Assembly (NCBI GenBank): GCA_038277395.1
Contig: CM076192.1
Span: forward strand, 194,745,647 to 194,809,646
Source: Dryocosmus kuriphilus
Taxonomy: Eukaryota > Arthropoda > Insecta > Hymenoptera > Cynipidae
DNA length: 64,000 nucleotides
Direction of reading: 5' to 3'
In this document: in pieces, positions 56,267-64,000 of the stretch
Layout of the letters: each line of letters starts with the position of its first letter
Numbering within the stretch: the first letter of the stretch is position 1
Notes under the pieces: model-generated
What the model was told of the DNA's origin: nothing
The model's input: the letters and a program-made list of their open reading frames with translations, nothing else
Database searches by the model: none
Position numbers and translations under genes: made by a program

Positions 56267-57949
56267 ACTGTAATTCGTGTAGTTCAACCAATTTTGCTAC
56301 AAGCTGCCTTACTATACGTTTACACGTTGTAACTCTCGGACCGTTACCTACATTCTGGCCAAGTAATAATTTCATTCCATCAACTCCTCCACTACGGTGT
56401 GTCTTTAGTAGATTTTCTAAAGAAATTCCAGCCATCGATAATTTCATATTCATACCTGCAGAGACTCCTAATATTTTCGAATTTTCCTCCGTTGTCCCCC
56501 TCTTTACCTGCAAAATCTGCAAAGACTGCTTTCTGGAATTTCATTGCACAATGTTCTCTTGTTTTCGTCGGAATTAATATACCTTCATAGCTTTATTCAG
56601 CATTTCGTCAAAAGTTAGATTAATGCTCTCATGAATTGTGAGATGTTCTGAAATCGGAACGTCGAACAGAGCGTTGTGATTTCCGGCTTGTGATCCAAGA
56701 AAATCCTCGACCAAAGCTACCTGTCTGAAACTCCTTTTTTTTAAATTTTCTATCCTGCAATTTCGCTCTTAAAAGTTGCAACGTGTCTGCCAATCCGTAA
56801 ACGACAGGCATGAAAAATCCTAGCATGATCAATTGTTCTACTAATTGCCAAATTCTGGGGAAGTCAAAAGAAAAGTCCTTATGCGCGACCAGTATTAAAG
56901 TTGGACTGACGTTCTGTAGAAACGCTATAAAATCTGATACAGTAGTTTTCGGCTGCTTTGTCTGTCCAATACAAGACTTGTAAAACATCTCTCCATCATG
57001 CACTTCGAGACTTGTTAGCAAAGATACTGATTCAATGATATTTCGTCTGGGAAGGATGTATACATTGAATTCATGAACTTGTGTTTTTGCACCTATTTGA
57101 ATGATTTCATCAGATTTTTTTAAACCAGTAGTTTCAATATCGAAGAAAACACGCTTCGCAGACTCTGATACGGGGATTTCTGCAGAAGGCTGTGCTGGCT
57201 CATCATGGAAATCTATTCCCACATCAAAACCAGAGTCCGCTTGGTAAGAAATATCTTCTCTTCTCTCTCCTCTGCAATTTTACAAATTTTTCATATCAAA
57301 TAGTGCCCGTCATCTTCTCTTGAAGTCAACTCCTTGACACTTCACTTGACGCTTTTCGCCTGCACGGTCTTGATTTTGCCGAAACTTTAAAGATCTTTTG
57401 CTGAGAGGCGGTGAATTTAAAAGACGACAACATTTTTCAACGTATGTGGTGCCAAAACTCTTTTGGCAAATAGCAGAAGCAACCCTGAAATCGTTAGAGC
57501 TGGAACCCCCGTAGTGCCTTGATTTTTTGTTCTTTACTTGCTATTATAACATTTAATGATTCATTGGCTTGGCTGGAACCACACGGAGCTAATTTTTCAG
57601 CAGAATCTGCAAAAGGAGTGAAAATTTTTGTCAAAGTTGCTCGAAATTCGGCCCCAGTTAGTGCCTTACCGCCTGGTAAAAACCTATCAGTGTAATTTTC
57701 TTTTTCCTTTGCATATTCACACCAAACGCCACAATGATCATGATCGCCAAATGCGTGAGGCACAATATTCAAAATCCCTCTTCCAGTTCCTTCAACGTTG
57801 CCCTTATTTGTCTGCAAGACCGTACTAAAATAGTAGCAGAAACTTTTAATTAAATTACTTGGCACATTTAAACCGTACATGAGTTTTTTAAGTTTGGAGC
57901 GGGCATGGTTAATGTCAGTGCATTTTTCGATGGTATGATCAACTTCTCT
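56267..57949 (-). pseudogene. Mutator-like / DEDDh exonuclease gene 3' part, unit 2 copy
   Basis: Same domains as 38,460-40,141: transposase-like segment (57,494-57,949), exonuclease (56,629-57,222) and C-terminal tail. Here the tail is one open 85-codon frame (56,265-56,522) because the base missing at 38,618 in unit 1 is present. A 75-bp intron candidate (56,508-56,582, gtatat to tttgcag) would join the exonuclease to the tail and remove the stop at 56,629 only if a second small shift is also explained. The frameshift near 57,500 is shared by both units. Confidence 0.65.
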
Positions 57950-60900
57950 CTGCTCGGTGGGTTCCTGTCACCACTACGCAGCGCATCCTCAGGTTGCGGA
58001 TAGAGGAACGGCTCCTGAGGTTGAACAGCTTTTGAGGTTAACTGCGAATACAAGAATAAGCAGTCGCGGATAGCCGATAGGAACCAGTCGTGAGTCTGGT
58101 GAGCCCACTTTGGTAAAAAAATAGGTACACGACGTCCATGGTGTGGGGGGATTCACACTTTCGCGTCCATACGCAATAGGTGGGTTCCACAAAGCCGAGG
58201 CTCAGCGTGTATCCACTTAGAGACACTACCCGAACCAAAACTAAAAACGTTGTAAAGGGAAAATCCTGCTGCCCCATTAGACACCACAGCGATGAAACTG
58301 TCCCCAATGGACGTGTGGCATGATTCGCCTGTAGGGTCGACGTGGTGTTGTTGCCAGTGTGGCGCACTGCCTTGCTCGTGGACGTTAGGATACGAGGATG
58401 ATACCGTAATGTGTCTGAAGACAAGCTTGCACGGTCCTTGTCAAAGTCGGAAAGCTCCCATACTTAGAACTAGGGAGGTATGGGGGTTATCACTCCTGGG
58501 ACGGCGGACTCACCTGCGATCGTAACAGGATCCCTAACGTGCAGACTTTCTTAAAACTATCATAGCTAACTTCCAAAAACGAGCAACTGCAATAAAATAT
58601 CTTAAGACGTGAACTCTTAACGTGCGTAGTCTAAATACTGACAGATTTAGCGAATTCATTGAAATAGCAAAGAGATACAATATTTATACAATTGCACTTC
58701 AAGAAACCTGCTGGCCTGGCGAGTATGCATCAATCTCCAAGTAGAACTACACTTTTCGCTATGGGGAAGCTAAAGGGCGCAAACTGGGTACCGGGTTTCT
58801 CATTAACAAATGAATTTCGCAAGCGGTTATCGATATGGAATTCATTAACGAACGGTTATCATATATTGTACTAAAAGGTAATTTCTGCAAACAGGTGCTA
58901 ACTAACGTACACTGCCCTACCGAGGACAAAGACGAAGATACTAAAGATCTTTTTTACGAAACAATCGAACAAGCTTTGCAAAGTTCCCGGAGTTTGACGC
59001 AAAAATAGTATTGGGAGACTTCAACGCGAAAGTTGGAAAAGAACCGATGTATAGGCCTACAATAGTGTCAGAAAGATTGCATGGCGTCAGTAATGATAAT
59101 GGGACTAGAGTAATAAACTTTGCAGCTTCAAAGAACCTCGTTATCAGAAGCACATATTTCAAGCATAAAAATATACTTAAGGCCACCTGAACATCACCAG
59201 ATAGTATCACTCACAATCAGATTGATCACGTTTTAATCGACAGAAGATGTCATACAAAAATTTTCGATGTAAGGTCGCACAGGGGAGCGGATTTAAATTC
59301 AGACCACTTTCTCGTGATAGTGAAACTACGCTCTACACTAGCGTTAAATAAGAAAACTAGCCCTCCAAAGGCAGCAGTACGTTTCAATATAGATAAGTTT
59401 AAAATGCCAGCAGAAATATTGAATTACCAAGTAAAGATTTCGAATAGTTTCGATGCTCTTCAGATACAGGGAGACGATAACGATATTGTGAGGAGGACCC
59501 GGAAAGGTGCAAACTACGGCTTAAAAAGCGAATGAAGGCCAAAGAAATTGGTTTAGAAAATAAGTGCGATCAAACACATAAGAAGTATGTCGAGATTAGT
59601 AAAAGTACAAATAGGTTTTACAGATCCAAGAAAAGGGAGTGGGAGGAGAATAAAATACTAGCAATAGACACGCATAATAAGCAAAATAACCCGCGTGAGA
59701 TGTACAGGGGAATCAATTTTATTAGGAAAGGATTTCAAAGTAGAACGGAAGTATTGAGGGACGAAAATGACAATCTAGTAGCTAATGCAACGGAAAAACT
59801 AAATTTATTAAAAAACTATTTTTTTAAGCTCTTGAATGTTCGCGAAGCCCCCGTTGAAGTTATTCTCGGTGAAATCGGCACTGCTGATCCACTAATTGGT
59901 GAGCCTACTGATAAAGAAATAGAAAGGGCGATAAAGAAGTTGAAAAATAACAAAGCAGCGGGCATTGACGACATACTGTCAGAAATATTAAAAAATGTGG
60001 GCCCTCGCCTCACAAGCCAAATTTGTAAATTAATACACGTAACCTGGAAAACAGAACGCATACCGGAGGAATGAAATACCTCTATTATTATACCCATTTT
60101 TAGAAAGGCGATAAAACGAACTGTAACAATTATCGGGGAGTTTCACTTGTGCCTTCGTGCTATAAGATCCTGACCAATGTAATCTTAAGTAGACAAAGGC
60201 CTTTTGCTTAGGAAATCATTGGGTATTACAAGTGTGGAACCCCCCAAAAGTGGTCTACAAGCGATCAAATGTTTACAATTAGACAACTGTTAGAATAGAA
60301 ATGATAATTTTATGAAGCAATACAACAGCTATTTATCGACTTCAAAAAAGCTTACGACTCTATTATACGCGCACGAATTTACTGGAATCTGGAGATCTTG
60401 GGTGTACCAAGGAAATTGGTCAGACTTATCGAAGTTTGCTTAAGCGGTAGTAGGGGTAGGATGCGCGTAAACGGAAGTTCATCTGAAGAATTTTTGATCC
60501 CCGATGGCCCGAAACAGGGCGATGCGCTTTCGTACATTCTTTTCAAGCTAGTTTTAGAACATGCGGTCAGACAAGTAAAAATAATCAGTCCGGTGCTACC
60601 CTCAATGGGGTAATACAAATTCTAGGATATGCTGATGATTTCGACTTACTCGGGGATGATATAGAAACGGTAGCTAAAAATGCGAAAATCTTGATCACAA
60701 AAGCCAAGGAAGTAGGTCTAGAAGTTAGCGAGTCGAAGACGAAATATTTGGTCGTCGACAGATCAGATCAAAGCAATGAAGAGGGGTATCTAATGGCCGG
60801 AAATATGAAATTTGAAAGAGTTAATGAGTTTAAATACCTCGCGACTATCATAACTAGCGACAATAACATTAAAACGGAAATCAACAGGCAACTGCAGGCT

Positions 60901-61519
60901 GGCAATCAATGCTACTATGCAACAAATACATTACTAAAGTCGCGATCGTTATCTAGAAACATCAAAGTGGTAATTTGTAAAACGATAATAATGCCCGTCG
61001 TCATGTACGGATGCGAAACGGGGGTGCTGATGAAAGGAGAGGAGAACAGGTTTAGGGTATTCGAAAATGAAGTACTTAGAAAAATCTGTGGTCCCAAAAG
61101 GGACCAAGAGACTGGTGAATGGAGAAAACTGCATAATGATAAGCTGCATGCACTCCACGGGTCAGTAAATTTTAATAAAGTAATGAAAGCGCGCAAATTA
61201 AGCTGGGCGGTACATGTTGCGAGAATGGGCAACGAAAGAGCAGTGGCGCAAGTTTTGAGAGGGAAACCGAATAGTAAGAGACCTCTAGGCAGACCGAGAA
61301 ACAGATGGGAGAAAAACGTAAGGGACGATCTAAAAGAGCTAGGACATGATTATTTAAACTGGATGCAAGATGCACAGGATAGAGATGCGTGGCGGTTCTG
61401 GGTAGATGAGGCAATGAAATTTCGAGGTCGCAAAGCTACACCATAATAATAATAATGATAAGAATAATAATTATTATTGTTATTATTATATTGAGTGTCT
61501 GCCTATGGAAAAAAGAATT
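57950..61519 (+). mobile_element. RTE-like LINE, unit 2 copy
   Basis: Copy of 40,142-43,711 with identical target-site duplications (57,938-57,949 and 61,520-61,531). The protein relic spans 58,608-61,446 with the same breaks, and its intact C-terminal part is at 60,691-61,446. Confidence 0.85.
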
Positions 61520-61748
61520 ATCAACTTCTCTGCGCAAACGTGCTAGGACAGTGGAATCCTCATCTCCAATTAAAGTCTTTAATTCTACGCCCTGTTCCAC
61601 AAAATGTGGATTTTTCTCAAAAATTTCCGCAGCTATATTCAATTTAATTATGTTTCTTTTCTTTCCCTTGACAATTATACCATTCTTCCCACACTCCCTG
61701 CACCTCAGATTCCTCGTTTAAAAGGCGATGCACTTCTTTGTAAATTTT
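61520..61748 (-). pseudogene. Mutator-like gene 5' part beyond the LINE, unit 2 copy
   Basis: Copy of 43,712-43,940, with NIAAEIFEKNPHFVEQGVEL readable in the same frame. Confidence 0.6.
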
Positions 61749-62867
61749 CCAATGGCTGTTCCGTGACCTAAAATATTATATTTTTTTTGCATAATATATT
61801 ATATATTGCAATTTAAGTCAACAATGTTTTTTTAAATTCAATAATCAGTTGCTATGTTTCAGTGTAAAAGTTTTTTGAATTCAATAATTAGGTATGTACT
61901 ATATTTCATTAACTCACCTGTCATACTGTTGTAAGAACGGCCCTATCCTCTCTTTTGACTACCTCCGTCATAGGATGAAGTCAATCCTACTTTTTTCTAT
62001 TTCTATGCAAACGTGAATTTTTATTAGTAGTGACACTATAAGTAAATATGCTTTACGGGATGAGCTTAAAAATGTTATGCAAATTCTTTTTCTTATAGCT
62101 CTGATTTTATTAACAATATCGAATACATTTACTGAGAAGTCTCCCCAATTTCAGTATTGACAGATGCAGTGGTGGATGCAGAATACTTTTTAATTGTTTT
62201 CGCCATATTCTCCTCGGCTTTTAATTCACAGTCAACAGGTTCACTGAGAGATGAATTTCTTTAAAAAAAAATATATATACGAGTATATCGTAAATAATGA
62301 ACCGCTAAATACTTCTCCACCGGTAGGCCAATATTTTTGTTTGTACAAATCAAAATAATAATATGAAATAATATCAATAAATATCAAATTAATATCAAAT
62401 AGCCAAAGGGTAATCCAAGAGTTTAATATTTTCCGAAATTACACGAATGCCTATTACTTTTTTTATTTCTTCAAGAGGAGGACTCACTGAAGTACAGATG
62501 GAGTGAAAAGAAATGGAAAATACTAAATATTAATTTGCTCAAAACATTTAGATTATCGGTACAAATTACAAGTAAGGTAAACGGTAGAAACTATTAAGAA
62601 AACTTTTTACGTTTTATTTTAGACAGAATATTCATTAGAGAAATATTGAAAATGCAGTAACCCTTCAAAAAAAAACTTACGGACAAAATGTATGTAAATT
62701 TATGTGTTAAGAAATAAAGTAGAAGCAAATGGAGACGAGTGAAAGAAAAAGAAGGAAGGGGATTTATTTGGTTGCCTTCTTTTTCCCTGCTCCTCTCTGG
62801 CCTTCGTTGTTTAAACTTTGCTAGAAGCATTTCCAAGTGTTTAGTTTGGTTGGTTCAAATTTAATCG
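61749..62867. other. AT-rich intergenic DNA, unit 2 copy
   Basis: Copy of 43,941-45,059. Nothing recognisable. Confidence 0.4.
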
Positions 62868-64000
62868 GGGAGTGGTTTTAGATTTAACATTTTTACATTC
62901 TCATCAGAGAAGGTATTAGATTTATGTGAAATTTGACTTTCGCGGATTTCATGAAATCTCCACGTTTTGAGACACCCTGAGTCAGAAAAAAACGGTTTTT
63001 ACGACCGTGTATGTTTGTCTGATGTCGTCGTCGTTGTCGTTTTTGTCATTGTCGTCGTCGTCCGTGGTCGCGATAACTTTCGAAAGACTAATCGGATTGG
63101 AGTGCGCTCTGGTAAACTTCTTTAAGGGGTGAAAAGAAAGGACGAGTTCGTTAACCAGCGGTTTTTGACCAACGGTTATGGTTTTATCCTTCAAAAACGG
63201 TTTTCACAAAATCAAAAAGTCCATTTTTCGGCTAAACTATGAGAGATAAAAAAAAATGTAGGGAAGCAAAATTATTCATCTAAAAAAAATCTACAAATTT
63301 TGTCTTAACCGTTTTTTGATAAAATGAACGGTTTTTGTTTTAATCCAGAATACGCTATTAAATTTAAAAAACTCTGGTTTCCCGCCAAAATATTCAAGAT
63401 ACAAAAAATTGGTAAAGAACAAAGTTGTTCAACTAAAAAAACATCTATCAATTTTGTTTTAACGATTTTTTAATAAAATGCACCGTTTTGGTTTTAATCG
63501 ATAAAACGTTATTAAAAATAAAAAATTTCAAATTTCCCGCCAAACTATGGAAGATACGGAAAAATCATAATAAACAAAGATATTCAACTCAAAAAGATCT
63601 ACAAATTTGCTCCCTTTTTTTTTGAAGAGAGGTGTATTTTTTGAGTTATTCGTGAAATATGTTATGGAATTTAAAGAAAACCACTTTTCAGCAAAACTAT
63701 GTAAGGTATGAGAAAATATTAACAAGCAGAATTGTTCACCTTGGAAAGAGCTACAAAATTGATTTATAAGACTCATCGTTTTACTTTTAAGGATCGAAAA
63801 CCTGTATTGTGAAAATTTGGAAAATCAAAAAAAAAAAAACCAATCTACAATGTCTTTTAAAAAAATGTAATTATCGAGCGCGAAGCGCGAGTGTCATGAT
63901 GAGAATGTATTCCTTAAGGGCGATAGAGCCTTAAGTAAAATAGTTCCTTTTGGAATTTCTAAATTCTCATCAGAGAAGGTATTAGATTTATTTGAAATTT
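62868..64000. repeat. ~150-bp monomer array, unit 2 copy (incomplete)
   Basis: Copy of 45,060-46,192, ending at the window edge just inside the second leader. Homopolymer runs near 63,247, 63,438, 63,829 and 63,860 differ in length from unit 1. Confidence 0.85.

Larger units (their letters stand above)
48293..64000 (+). repeat. 17.8-kb tandem duplication, unit 2 (cut by window end)
   Basis: Corresponds to 30,485-46,192 of unit 1 with near-perfect identity. In two places unit 2 keeps a reading frame that unit 1 has lost (polymerase segment at 48,433 and exonuclease tail at 56,426). Its left flank is the env tail, so the junction at 48,292/48,293 is the derived one. Confidence 0.95.

Overview
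The window looks like a repeat-dominated, AT-rich stretch of an arthropod (probably insect) nuclear genome. The evidence is a decayed mariner transposon, at least one Polinton/Maverick (adintovirus-like) element with terminal inverted repeats, two RTE-like non-LTR retrotransposons, the 3' end of an env-bearing LTR retroelement, an insect-type tRNA-Trp relic, and extensive tandem repeats. No prokaryotic operons or ribosome binding sites are visible. Almost every element-derived gene carries frameshifts or stops. No species can be named from the sequence alone.

Layout. 1-8.8 kb: remains of one Polinton (integrase C-terminus, a capsid-region accessory protein tail, terminal-repeat-like sequence), a mariner copy with an internal deletion, and degenerate tandem repeats of about 62, 70 and 290 bp. 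8.8-10.3 kb: plain AT-rich DNA. 10.3-14.6 kb: a long degenerate TTTTAAGG-type array interrupted by a GC-richer insert (11,524-14,115) that carries a primer-binding-site-like palindrome, LTR-like signals and a 128-bp minisatellite. 14.6-25.4 kb: a repeated cassette. Four copies of a roughly 130-codon exon-like module are separated by a conserved spacer of about 200 bp and arrays of 67-78 bp monomers, with the monomers turned round just upstream of copies 2-4. 25.8-34.8 kb: a second, shortened Polinton containing capsid, integrase and protein-primed family B polymerase relics. 34.8-47.5 kb: an inverted 3'-truncated LINE, a host-type gene (Mutator-like transposase domain plus DEDDh exonuclease) split by a LINE with a 12-bp target-site duplication, and an array with a monomer of about 150 bp. 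47.5-48.3 kb: env C-terminus, polypurine tract and LTR of a retroelement on the minus strand.

The block 30,485-48,292 (17,808 bp) is repeated head-to-tail from 48,293 to the window end. The two units differ almost only by single-base indels, many in homopolymers, so either a very recent tandem duplication or an assembly duplication must be considered. The join fuses the env tail in frame to a DNA polymerase fragment.

The most interesting signal is the 17.5-25.4 kb cassette. Copies 2 and 3 are both exactly 393 nt between a TTGCAG acceptor and a GTGAGT donor, are open throughout and are phase-symmetric (1-1). That is what a set of duplicated, possibly alternatively used exons would look like. 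The intervening arrays contain inverted monomers that could form intronic RNA hairpins.
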